Of a stretch of DNA of 18,598 bases, positions 8,681 to 18,376 are shown in pieces (the first letter of the stretch is position 1; every line of letters starts with the position of its first letter). The notes beneath the pieces were generated by a model. That model was not told the DNA's origin and did not search any database. It saw only the letters and a list, made by a program, of their open reading frames with translations. Made by a program: the position numbers and the translations under genes. Source of the stretch: Oehlia diaphana (lineage: Eukaryota > Glomeromycota > Glomeromycetes > Glomerales > Glomeraceae); assembly GCA_003833135.1 (NCBI GenBank), contig QZLH01000779.1, positions 36,084 to 54,681 of the forward strand. The letters run 5' to 3'.

Positions 8681-10967
8681 TTAAAATCCCTCTAAGAAAA
8701 ACAGATGTATTAGTAAATAAAAAATTCACTATTATAAACATTTAAGTATAAATTTTCATAAAATAACAAACCATCAGGAATTTCAAATTCTTCTTGTTCT
8801 TCTGAATGAAGATTTGGATTATTATATTCATCATCATCTATGAAACAAAAATAGTATACAATTACTTATTATCTGAAAAATTTTTGATAAATAAATAATA
8901 GTTTACCTACCATCAATATCACAAGTTTGTGGCTGTTGTATTGTATCTCTATAATAGTTATTTTGCATATCAACTATTATTAAATAAAATAACATTTATT
9001 AATATTTATAAATAAACTCTAATTTGAATATTTATTTATTTAATATTTACTCACCACTTTTTGAATTTACCTGCAAATTTTTAAATGCCTTGGACAATCT
9101 TTTACTATCAGCTAAAATTAAAATACTAATAGTAAATATTTACTAAAAGTTAAATATATATTTTATATTAAATTACCTTTAATAATATTACTTATTTTTT
9201 TACTATTCTGATTACTTGATTGGCCAAAATCATCAACTAAAAATAAAACAATTATTCAATATTATACCATATAAATTCAACATAAACTTAAAAAATTTTA
9301 CTTACTATTTTTTGGAATATTAAAGTCATATAATTTACTATGAAATGCTATTAAATAAAAGATTTAGTTTTAATTTGTTATTGACTAATTATTTTTTAAT
9401 AAGAATAAGTATATATTACCTTCTTGTTCTTCTGTTTATTATTTAATTAAATTAAAAAAGTTTGTATTATTAATAACAAAGAAAGATTAAATAGAATTAT
9501 AATTATTAATAAATTATACCTTCTGTTGCATTTTTTGGTTTAGGTAAATTTTCATATTTATGAATTTTACTTGTAAATAATTTACTGTTTGTATTTGCAT
9601 AGCTTATTTTTTTATCCATATTTGCTTTTAGTTGAGGCAATTCATTTGGATTATATTGATAATATAACTTAATTTTTCTCATTTTTTCCAAAAGTGTATA
9701 AGTGTCAGGCCTTTCTGATGGATTAGCATTCCAGCATTGTTCCATTAAATTTTTATATTTTAAAGGAACTTCTGATATAATTTTTGGTCTCATACCATTA
9801 ATTATATTAAGTGCAAGATCATAATCATGTTCGTGATTTTTAAATGGTGGTTGTCCAGATGAAATTTCCCACATAAGCATGCCAATACTATAAATATCAG
9901 ATTTAAAAGTATATTTTTTTCCATTAATAATTTCTGGTGCTATGTAAGGAAGATTACCATATATACTTGTTGATGGTTTATCTGCAGGGCCACAAAATCC
10001 AAGATCACTAATACGCCAAGTATCATTAAATTGTGAATATAATATATTTCCAGAATGTAAATCTCTATGAATTGAATTCTCGTGACAAATAGTGTAAAGT
10101 GCACTAATTATACGAATATTAATTATAATTCTTTCTATCCATGTAAGTTGATTATGATTCTGTTGTAAATATTCTCTTAAATTTATATCCATTCTTTCAA
10201 TTACAAGCATATAATTTCCATTTGATGGATTTTGTGTTAAACCAAAACATCCAACAATATTTGACCATTTATTACTTATAATTAAATGTGATTTAGCCTA
10301 TAAAAAGTAATTTTAAAATTTTATTATTAATAATTAATTTTAAATAATATAAGTTTTTAGGTATTTTTCGATTACAAACCTCTTCAAACCAATTTTGACT
10401 TGCATTTTCAATATTTTCTAACTCTTTTAGTATTACATCATGTTTTCCAAGTCTTTGTAATTGTTGATTCTCAGAATCCCATTCTTCATATCTTCCATCA
10501 ATCCAAGTTGCTGTATAAATTTCAGCAAATCCACCTTTGGTTAGATATTCAATATTTTGTAAATTATTATATGGAATCCATTCAATTATTTTATCTGGTA
10601 TAAGTGTTTCTATTTGACATTTTTGTATCAAATTATCAATAACATTATTTCTAGATGTCCAACTTGAAAATTTTGATTTTAGATAATTTCGGACACAATA
10701 TTCACAATATAATGTAGCCAAACATTTTTTGTTACAATTTTCACAAATTCTTCTTGCTCCTTCATTATTAAGAATTTTTTCTTTATCAAAAATTTTATTA
10801 TGTATTCTTATTGCTTCAGCTTTTTCATCATTTGTAAGAGAATTATCGGCAAGAATTGTTCGATTTATAAATTCATATTGTTCGTGTACATTATCGCAAA
10901 TATTATTAGTTGATAAAATTGCTCTATTGATTGTTGCGCTAATTAACTCTTCTCGAATAGTAGACAT
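8681..10967 (-). CDS. TKL-like protein kinase with N-terminal Cys cluster, 558 aa, nine exons
   Basis: The model joins minus-strand exons 10967-10380, 10297-9520, 9431-9420, 9347-9306, 9236-9177, 9111-9055, 8973-8911, 8837-8772 and 8691-8681. All introns are GT-AG and the frame stays open to TAA. Residues 75-91 hold a CX2CX3CX5CX2C cluster, probably zinc-binding. The kinase domain spans about 138-405: a degenerate glycine loop TKGGFAEIY (143-151), ATP-binding Lys181, helix-C Glu195 or Glu196, catalytic loop HRDLHSGN (273-280), DLG in place of DFG (294-296), APE (316-318), SDIYS (329-333) and Arg392 in the C-lobe. The main catalytic residues are present, so activity towards Ser/Thr or Tyr is plausible. 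The tail (456-558) is charged and built from tiny exons, ending EIPDEGF. The protein resembles the large kinase families expanded in Rhizophagus; its substrate is unknown. No signal peptide is seen, so it is likely cytosolic. Confidence 0.85.
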
Positions 10968-11085
10968 AATATTATAGGGCTTTCAAATTTTTTCTTACAA
11001 CTTTGAAACAATGAACTAAAGTGTTATTTTCATAAACTCCGGGCATAACTACAAATTTATATTTAGCATGATCTACTAAGTGTAT

Positions 11086-11120
11086 AATGTTTCACAATGT
11101 TTCAATGTTTCACAACGTTT
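11086..11120. repeat. Two-unit AATGTTTCACAATGTTTC tandem repeat upstream of the kinase gene
   Basis: An 18-nt unit occurs at 11086-11103 and again, slightly altered and one base shorter, at 11104-11120. It lies about 120 bp upstream of the kinase start codon. The corresponding flank of the pseudogene (about 17145-17180) has only single, altered ACAATGT motifs. This could be a local expansion or a duplicated regulatory site; a TATAAAT on the minus strand lies at 11062-11056, also upstream of the gene. Confidence 0.4.
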
Positions 11121-11195
11121 ACCATATGACTTTTGTGATTATACATTTTAATTAAGAAGTGAATTACCTAAAAAGGTAACAAAAAGTATTATTAA

Positions 11196-11245
<50 letters not shown>

Positions 11246-11251
11246 TTTTTT
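11196..11251. repeat. T15-A31-T10 homopolymer run
   Basis: Fifteen T are followed by 31 A and then ten T, so the block can fold back on itself. Its lengths are likely to be unstable in the genome and error-prone in sequencing. It lies about 230 bp upstream of the kinase start codon, close to the edge of the segment shared with the pseudogene copy. Confidence 0.8.
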
Positions 11252-12377
11252 CTCCATTTTTGTTATTTATCTTTCTTTTTTTTAAGAAATAAAAAAATCA
11301 AAATCCATAAATAATAACACATAAATAATAATGCGCATAAATTGAATTTAAAATGTGTAAGAGCAATATCCTGAATTTAATTCTATGTGTTGGTTATATA
11401 AAATAAGAAGTCGATCCTTTTTTAAACAATTAAGAAAAAATTAATTATTAATTAGCAGATGATTAATATAACAAATTAATAGGATTTTATACATAATAAA
11501 GTTTCAACCAACGTCTATTCATTCATTTCACCAATAAAATTATGTTCTTAGCCCATACATAAAAGTAATAGGACCTAGCAAATTATGCCCTAAAAGCGCC
11601 ACGTGTTATCAATTTGACATCAATAATGGTGAAAGAATTATTGTTTTGTTATTGTTGTTGGAATATATTTTCTGTTTATATTTCTTTGTTAATAATAAAA
11701 AATATAGTAATATATCACATAAAAAGATGCTACTCCATGTAACATTGAACTTTTTAACGTATTTTTTATTCAGATGTTTGATAATATATGAAAAAAGCTT
11801 ATTGACTAACAATACAGTATATATATATGTATATAATATGTATATTCGGTAATTTTTTTTTTACCGTATTATATAATATTTATTAATTTTTCTTAATTTC
11901 CAAAATATATTTTAGTTATATTATCGTATTTTATATATGTACTAATTAAAAAATTACCGAAATTTACGTTATCAAATAAAAAATGACTTTTTCTTACCTT
12001 GTGTAAAAATGAGGATACGCTAATAATTAATAAGTAAATTAAGTAAACATTAAATATAATCAATAACGGAGGAAATCTGGTTGTTTACGGAATAAAAAAA
12101 AAGGATATTTGTAAGATAAGTAACCATGAATAGAATAAAATGGAATACAATATAATAGAATGAAAATAGTATAAATAAAAATAATAATCATAATATATTT
12201 AATCATCAAAAGTAAAATAAACAAAATACATAGAATAGGATACAATAATAACTAATGTAATCTCGCCCTACAAAGTAAACTAAGTAAATGAATAAAGCTG
12301 CAATCTAAAAAAAGTGTCTTTTTTCCTTAATATTCTTTTTTTTTAAAAAAAAAAAATCCTAAAATAAAAATTCAAAG
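11252..12377. other. AT-rich gene-free stretch between the kinase copies
   Basis: No convincing gene. Frames at 11609-11852 lie on both strands over the same bases and consist of Leu, Ile, Phe, Tyr and Lys, as expected for AT-rich noncoding DNA. CGGTAATTTTTT at about 11849 faces AAAAAATTACCG at about 11949, with a tight CGGTAA(T)nTTACCG hairpin at the left arm, possibly a tiny element of about 120 bp. Confidence 0.4.
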
Positions 12378-12385
12378 AGTTTAAT

Positions 12386-12550
12386 AGGGCCCCTGTATAC
12401 GGAGATACTACATTAAGATAACCGACTGTTTCGTACACTTTGGGAATAATTCTCTTAAGTAACATAAGTGTAACCATGTACACTTTGGAACTTAGTAGAT
12501 ATTACATTAAATATCACGACGAAGTTCCAATCAGTGTATTCAGGGGCCCT
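12386..12550. mobile_element. 165-bp hAT-like miniature element with GGGCCCC ends
   Basis: The ends AGGGCCCCTGTATAC and GTATTCAGGGGCCCT are inverted repeats with one mismatch in 15. The flanks AGTTTAAT (12378-12385) and AGTTTAAC (12551-12558) give an 8-bp direct repeat with one mismatch, or 7 bp perfect. An 8-bp duplication and AGGG-type ends fit the hAT superfamily. The interior carries two GTACACTTTGGGAA/GTACACTTTGGAAC direct repeats and no coding frame. Confidence 0.7.
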
Positions 12551-12558
12551 AGTTTAAC

Positions 12559-14160
12559 TAAGAAAATAATTAAATCTCGTTTAGTAACTTAATTTTAATA
12601 CACCTGAAATTTATAAATTATACTTTTATTAAATAAATAGAAGTAAATAAATTAATTCAGTTAACTTATAATTCAGGGGTCTACTTTCGGAATTATTGGC
12701 CGTGATTTTTTATGGTAAGTTGGGTTCTATCTGGATTTTATACAGTAGTCAGGGGATCCGGTTGTTCTTTTAGTATGGAATTTTTTGTTTTATATTATTT
12801 ATTTTAATGATTGACTTACAATCTTAGCGAAAAAAAAATTAATAAATAAATCTTTCGAAGAAAAAAAATTCTTACAATAATAATTAATCAAAATTATGCA
12901 AAATTAATATTTTTCTAATCCAATTTTTTTTTAAATACCAATTCTTAAATTTTATTTCTTCACGCCATATAAAATATTATTATCTAATTTTCCATTTTTT
13001 TTCTTGTGATATCTATTTAACGTTAAATCCTCAACTTTCATACTTTAATATTTATATATAAATAATTATGAAAATTTTTGCATTATTAAATTAAATTAGT
13101 CGATCCATGCAAAAAAAAAAGTAAAAGAAGGAAACATTAAATATACGGTAATCAATAATGAGGGAACCTAATTTTATCTAATTATTTTTAGAACGGAAAA
13201 AAATGGTATTTACAAATTAAGTTCGTTAAAACTAATAAATAAATAAATTTGTTAGTCATTTTTACTAGTAATTAAAATTAAAAGTATTCAAGTTTTGTAT
13301 TTTTTTATTCATCATATTTACTTATAAACCAATTTCTCCACTCAATTGACCTATCACACAAATTTTATCTTGATTATAATTATCTTAATAATTGCACCAT
13401 TTGAGTATTTGAGTTTATGATTGTTTCATGATTGATTTCTAATATTCAGTTTTATCTACTTACTTGAGCATTTATAGTTTGAGTTACTGGACCAGAATTA
13501 TCGTAATCTACACCGACTACACGATATTCCATAACCGTCTGGTTTCAAATCTCATTTAGTCTCAGGAAAAAATATCTCAATTGGGATCATTAAATTCAGG
13601 ATATATGTCGTAAGTCAGGAAAAATGTTTATCGTTAGTAATTGAATAATTATTTTAGTTAGACATGAAAATTTATCTAGATAAAAGACGTTCTAAAAGAA
13701 GGAACAATAAGCCATACCATTATATTATTGTGTTAGACATATAATATTGTATGATATTTTTTTTTTTAGGTTTCTTGAGCAGATTTTACTGAAAAAACAA
13801 TCTTTTCAAAAGTTCAGAAAAGAGTTCCTATCGACCATCTTTAGTCATTCCAAAAAGTTTTGTATACGTTCATCACATGATAGTTAATTTAGAATGATGA
13901 AATTTCAATTTTATATATGAATCAGGCGGTTAATCAGGTGAATCGTAGATCTTTTCCATTTGTGATAATTCTTACTAAACTTTCATTGCCTTTTTTAGAT
14001 ACTGGTTGACATTATCATAATTCCAGCCCTGAAAAACTGCGTACTGCTAAAAAGTAAATATATTTCTGGAACCTATAACTATTTTGTAAATTACTGAAAT
14101 CCTCGATAATGAAAAAGTGTTATACCATAATTTCATATTTAACAATAATTTAGTACAATA
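12559..14160. other. AT-rich gene-free stretch
   Basis: No supported coding region, tRNA or rRNA. The segment near 13130-13225 resembles 12043-12125 (shared ACATTAAATAT, AATCAATAA and GGAAAAAAA..GGTATTT order), suggesting two old copies of one repeat about 1.1 kb apart. Otherwise I see only AT-rich sequence and short homopolymer runs. Confidence 0.4.
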
Positions 14161-16472
14161 AGAAATATAAATAAAGAAATATTATTTAAATTACAAACTA
14201 AGAAATTTCTTCTAGTGTTTAAATAATTTCAATTTCAAAAATAAGATAAATGATGTTGCTTATAATCTTGCATGTAAAATGATTTAAAATCCATCTAAAA
14301 AAAAAAAAAAAATAGAAATTAAAAGTCATTATTATAAGCATTGTATATATAAATTTTGAATAACAAATCATTAGGAATTTTCAATTTCTTCATGTTCTTC
14401 TGAATGAAGATTTGGCTTATTATATTCGCCATCATCTATAAGCAATAATAATACAAAATTATTTATAATCTAAAAATGGTTGATTAAATAAATAATTTAT
14501 TTACCATCAATATAAATAGTTTGTGATTGATTATTTTAAATATCAACTGTTGTAAAATAATTCACAATTAATAAAATATTTATTAAGTAAATAAATACAA
14601 ATTAGAATTGATTTTAAATATTTTAATCACCACTCTTTGAATTTATTTATGAATATTAAATTTCTTGGATAATTTTCTATTATCGGCTAAAGTGAAGATA
14701 TTAATTAATTAATTACTAAATATAAATTAGACATTTAGTTTTTATTTCAAATTACCTTCAATAATTTTAATGCTTTTATCATTCTGATTACTTGATTGGT
14801 CAAAACCATCAACTATGAAAATAAATCTATTTTTTAATACTATTCTATATAAAAATTCAATGTAATTTTAATAAGTACTTACTATTTTCAGGAATTATAA
14901 AATCATATAATTTACTATGAAATACTATTAAAATCAGTTAATAAAAATATTTCTAATAAACATAATTAAATTTATTTATATTACCTTCTTGTTCTTTTGA
15001 TACTATATAAAATAAAAAAAAAATTACTAAATATTAATTACAACAGTATAAAAAAATTAAATGGTTAATAAATATTAAAATGTACCTTCTATTACATTTT
15101 TTGGTTCAGGTAAATTTTCAAATTTATGAATTTTACTTGTAAATATTGCACTAATTGTTATGAAAGTCACTACGGTATTTTTAATTGAGGTGATTCATTT
15201 GGACTATTCTGATAATATAACTTATTTTTACTTATTTTCTCTCGTAGTTATAATAAGTATCAGATCTTTCTAATGGATTGGCATTTCAGCATTGCTCCAT
15301 TAAATTTTCATATTCTATTCTAAAGGAATTTCTGATAAAATTTTTGGTCTCATACCATTAATGATATTTATTGCAAGATGATAGTCATAATAAATGGTGG
15401 TAGTCCAGATGAAATTTCCCACATAAGTATGCCAATACTATAAATATCAGATTTATAAGTATATTCTTTTCATTAATAATTTCAGGCGCTATATAAGGAA
15501 GATTACATAACTTGTTGATGGGCTGTCTATAGGACCACAAAATCCAAGGTCATTAATAACTCATAAATCATTTAATTGCAAATATAATATTACCTCCATG
15601 CAAATCTCTATAAATTGAATTCTCTTTATGAATACAATAAAGTGCACCAATTATTTTAAAGTAATTATACTTCTTTCTATCCATGTAATACTTTGTTGTA
15701 GATATTCTCTTTAATTGGTATTTTCCTTCATTATTACCATTAGATAGACCAAAAAAGAGACAATTTCTGAACGCTTATTACTTATAGTTAAATTTGATTT
15801 AGCCTGTAAAAAATAATTTTAAGAATTTATTAATCATAATTTTAAAATTATATCCTTTAATTCCTTTTTAATTTAAATTACAAGCCCCTTCAAACCAACT
15901 TTGACTTGCATTTTCAACATTTTCTAATCTTTTGAGTATTATTTCATGCCCTCCAAGTCTTATTAATTTCTTAGAATCCTATTCATCATATTTTCTACCA
16001 ATCCAACTTGCTAGTATAAATTGATATTCAATATTTTTTAAATTATTATATGGAATCCATTCAGTTATTATTTGTGGGTGAAGTAATAGGTGAAGTGTTT
16101 CTATTCGACATTTTCTTACTAAATTATCAATATCAATGCTTCCAGATGTCCAATTGAAAGTTTACTTTTAATTTTTAAATAATTTCGAACACAATATTTA
16201 CAATATTCACAATATTATGTAGCAAAACATTCTTGATTACAATTTCACAAATTCTTCTTATCCTTCATTACGAAAAAAAATTTTCCTCGATCATAAGATT
16301 TATTATGTACTAATCTTATTGCTTCAATTTTTTCATCATTTGTAAGGGAATTATCATCAAGAATTATTTGTTTTATAAATTGATATTGTTTGTGTACATT
16401 ATCATAAATATTATAATCAATTAATGTAATTGCTTTATTAATTGTTGACATAATTAATTCTACCCTAAGAGT

Positions 16473-16853
16473 TAAAGATGGTCATCGGTCCTACCGGTCC
16501 TACTCGGTCCCAAAACTGCCGGTCTTAAGACCGGACCGCGGTCTTTCGGTCATTTCGGTCCTGCTGTTAATTTAGGCCGAACTTATAGTGCTGGCCAGAA
16601 TTACAAGAAAGTGTAACACGAAAAATTTTGTGTTACAATGGCAGAACCAATAAAAAATTTTTTGCCCGGTGGCTAAACTATTTATCCGGAATCACGTGAT
16701 TGACGTATTTAGTAATTCCGGCCGACACTATGTAACTGTCCAGAATTAGCCCAGGACCGAAAGACCGCAGTCCTACGCGAGACGGACTGGTCCGTCTTTT
16801 TGGGGTGTAGGACCGGCGAGACCGCGGTCTTCTAAGACCGGTGACCACCCTTA
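16473..16853. mobile_element. 381-bp hAT-like miniature element inserted in the pseudogene
   Basis: The ends TAAAGATGGTCATCGGTC and GACCGGTGACCACCCTTA are inverted repeats with a few mismatches. They are flanked by a perfect 8-bp target duplication, CTAAGAGT (16465-16472 and 16854-16861). Removing the element and one duplicate restores a 30-base alignment with the intact kinase copy at 10941-10970, confirming both the boundaries and the insertion event. An 8-bp duplication and TAAAG-type ends are the hallmarks of the hAT superfamily. The subterminal regions are unusually GC-rich for the window and crowded with CGGTC and GACCG. No transposase frame is present, so it must have been moved by an enzyme encoded elsewhere. 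Confidence 0.9.
16568..16748. repeat. About 181-bp inverted repeat nested in the hAT-like element
   Basis: The left arm TAATTTAGGCCGAACTTATA, continuing into GTGCTGGCCAGAATTA, faces a right arm holding TAATTCCGGCCGACACTATG and GTCCAGAATTA. The arms are imperfect but colinear over nearly 40 bases, and both ends are TA. This may be a second miniature element that jumped into the first, or the element's own inner repeat. It contains an AATCACGTGATT palindrome at 16690-16701. Confidence 0.55.
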
Positions 16854-16867
16854 CTAAGAGTAGACAT

Positions 16868-17782
16868 AATATTATAAAGTTTTAATTTGTTAGAAAGAAA
16901 AATGTATATACAGTATATTAGTCGAGTTTCGACTTTTAATAATAAATTATAATAAAAAAAAATAGAGGAATTTTGATTGCTTGTATTTGCGCTTGTTCTT
17001 TTCTTGAATATTATTTGTAAATTTTCATGATAATCATTAAATTAGTCTTTTAATTAAACTTCAAAATTAAAAATACGATGAGTCAGTCTTTTTACGCCTT
17101 TTTTTATAATGAAGCAAACAATAAATCAATATTGCACGGTTTACCAATGTATAATGTTACACAATGTAAGAGTTGAGAAGTGAATTATATTAGCCGTTGA
17201 GGACCCACGCTTTTTTCAGCAGGTCCCCAGCAAGTGCCCTGCTGTAATTGCAACGAATGGTTATTACACAAATAGATCTCAACTTGGCAAAATATTTAGA
17301 AAATAAAATAAATTTAGTAGTTGAAAATTACTTTAGCTATCAAAAAATAAATTTAGAAAAATTTGAGTGATAGTGGATTATAGAATAATATCAAATATAT
17401 ATGAAATTTTTTGAAATAAACATATTTTTCAAAAATGCAAAAAAAGCTTAAAATAGATGTTATAAATAGTTAAGCAGATTATTCTGATCAACCTTAAAGT
17501 ATATAAAGTTGAATTTACAATATTTTACTAAATGAAATTTAGTTTTAATTTATTAATATCACTAAACTGCGAATAGGATCATAAAGCTAATTAAAATTCA
17601 TTCTTAAATAATTAATTATCTGTTATTTAATTCGTCTATTCATCTGTAATTCATTCATAATTCATCCAAACATTGTCATCTCGAATTTGTCTGGAATTTT
17701 GTACCCAGAATTTATCCTGTTTTATTATGCAAAAAAAAATCCATTCTTAATATATATTGTTTTCAGTCACATTATTTTACAA
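16868..17782. other. Upstream flank of the pseudogene and AT-rich gene-free DNA
   Basis: Up to about 17190 the stretch keeps traces of the kinase upstream flank (GTTTACCA..., then AAGTGAATTA as at 11158), marking the far edge of the duplicated segment. A GC-richer patch at about 17194-17250 (GTTGAGGACCCACGC, CAGCAGGTCCCCAGCAAG) follows and is unexplained. No gene is visible in the rest. Confidence 0.45.

Positions 17783-17825
<43 letters not shown>
17783..17825. repeat. (AAT)n microsatellite, about 14 units
   Basis: A perfect trinucleotide repeat of 43 bp. A short frame through it reads as a run of Asn, which is a by-product of the repeat and not evidence of a gene. It is likely to vary in length between isolates or nuclei. 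Confidence 0.95.
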
Positions 17826-17826
<1 letters not shown>

Positions 17827-18376
17827 CATAATAATAAAGTATTATTATTCATTGTTTACTTTCAATTATTTTAGATAAAAATATAATAAAAGTTAAAAAC
17901 TTAATCAATTAATAATGCATTAGATAAAAATTATTTATTATTGTGGTAGGCATGTAATATTTGTATTGTTTTCACGGTGGATTTGTAGTAAATTTTATAG
18001 AATTGCAAATTATTTTTATCATAATTGGCGTATTCCTTAAAGAAATTTGATTGGCGTTAACTCCTTATTTTAAGAAAAAAATCGATTGGCGTACTCTTTA
18101 AAAAAATTCTTGGGAATTTTCTTAATACTTATTATTTAATAAATTATTGTTAATAAATATGGTTATTTGCAAATGCATGACTGGCACAACATTATTTGGC
18201 GATAGTATGTTTTTGAAGTGGTGATCATCCTGCATTACCTTCCTTATTTATTCACTTTTTCTCTTAATTTGTAGTTTGTCCTCCGATCTTCATGCAGATT
18301 TTCATCTTTTTGGGAATGCACCATGTGAACTTCGTAGTTGAAGTTTATAGCTATGCTATATGCTATATTGCAATTA
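17826..18376. other. Gene-free stretch with three ATTGGCG repeats
   Basis: No gene seen. ATTGGCGTATTCCTTAAAGAAA, ATTGGCGTTAACTCC... and ATTGGCGTACTCTTTAAAAAAA (starting near 18024, 18050 and 18085) are imperfect tandem copies with unequal spacing of 26 and 35 bases. Their role is unknown. Confidence 0.45.

Larger units (their letters stand above)
14284..16867 (-). pseudogene. Decayed second copy of the kinase gene, interrupted by a transposon
   Basis: The copy follows the intact gene from start codon (ATG 16867-16865) to the last 11-nt exon (14294-14284, reading DGF then stop). It keeps the introns, so it arose by DNA duplication, not through RNA. It is broken in several places. Intron 1 has donor GC instead of GT (15895-15894). 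The corresponding last donor reads GATTTG instead of GTTTG, next to an extra A that shifts the frame. Exon 2 has deletions of about 10, 1 and 4 bases near 15388, 15470 and 15507. A 10-bp duplication lies in the Cys-cluster region near 16195. The catalytic His codon reads Tyr (YRDLHGGN). A 381-bp element interrupts exon 1 after about five codons. A remnant frame at 16451-16245 still encodes the N-terminal region (SLTNDEKIEAIRLVHNK). Confidence 0.88.

Noticed and set aside
10400..10977. Plus-strand frames opposite kinase exon 1
   Set aside because: They mirror the true kinase coding strand.
11609..12245. Ile/Leu/Phe/Tyr-rich frames on both strands
   Set aside because: Composition alone produces hydrophobic readings in AT-rich DNA; there is no membrane-protein pattern of the quality seen at 3172-3999.
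13520..13560. GGTTTCAAATCTC resembling a tRNA B box
   Set aside because: No matching A box, acceptor stem or cloverleaf could be built around it.
8560..17190. Possible long terminal repeats of a retrotransposon (two similar segments 5.7 kb apart)
   Set aside because: The repeated segments are kinase genes with introns, and the DNA between them has no gag or pol coding sequence.
17687..17878. Plus-strand frame with an Asn run
   Set aside because: The run comes from the AAT microsatellite and the frame has no supported start or domain.
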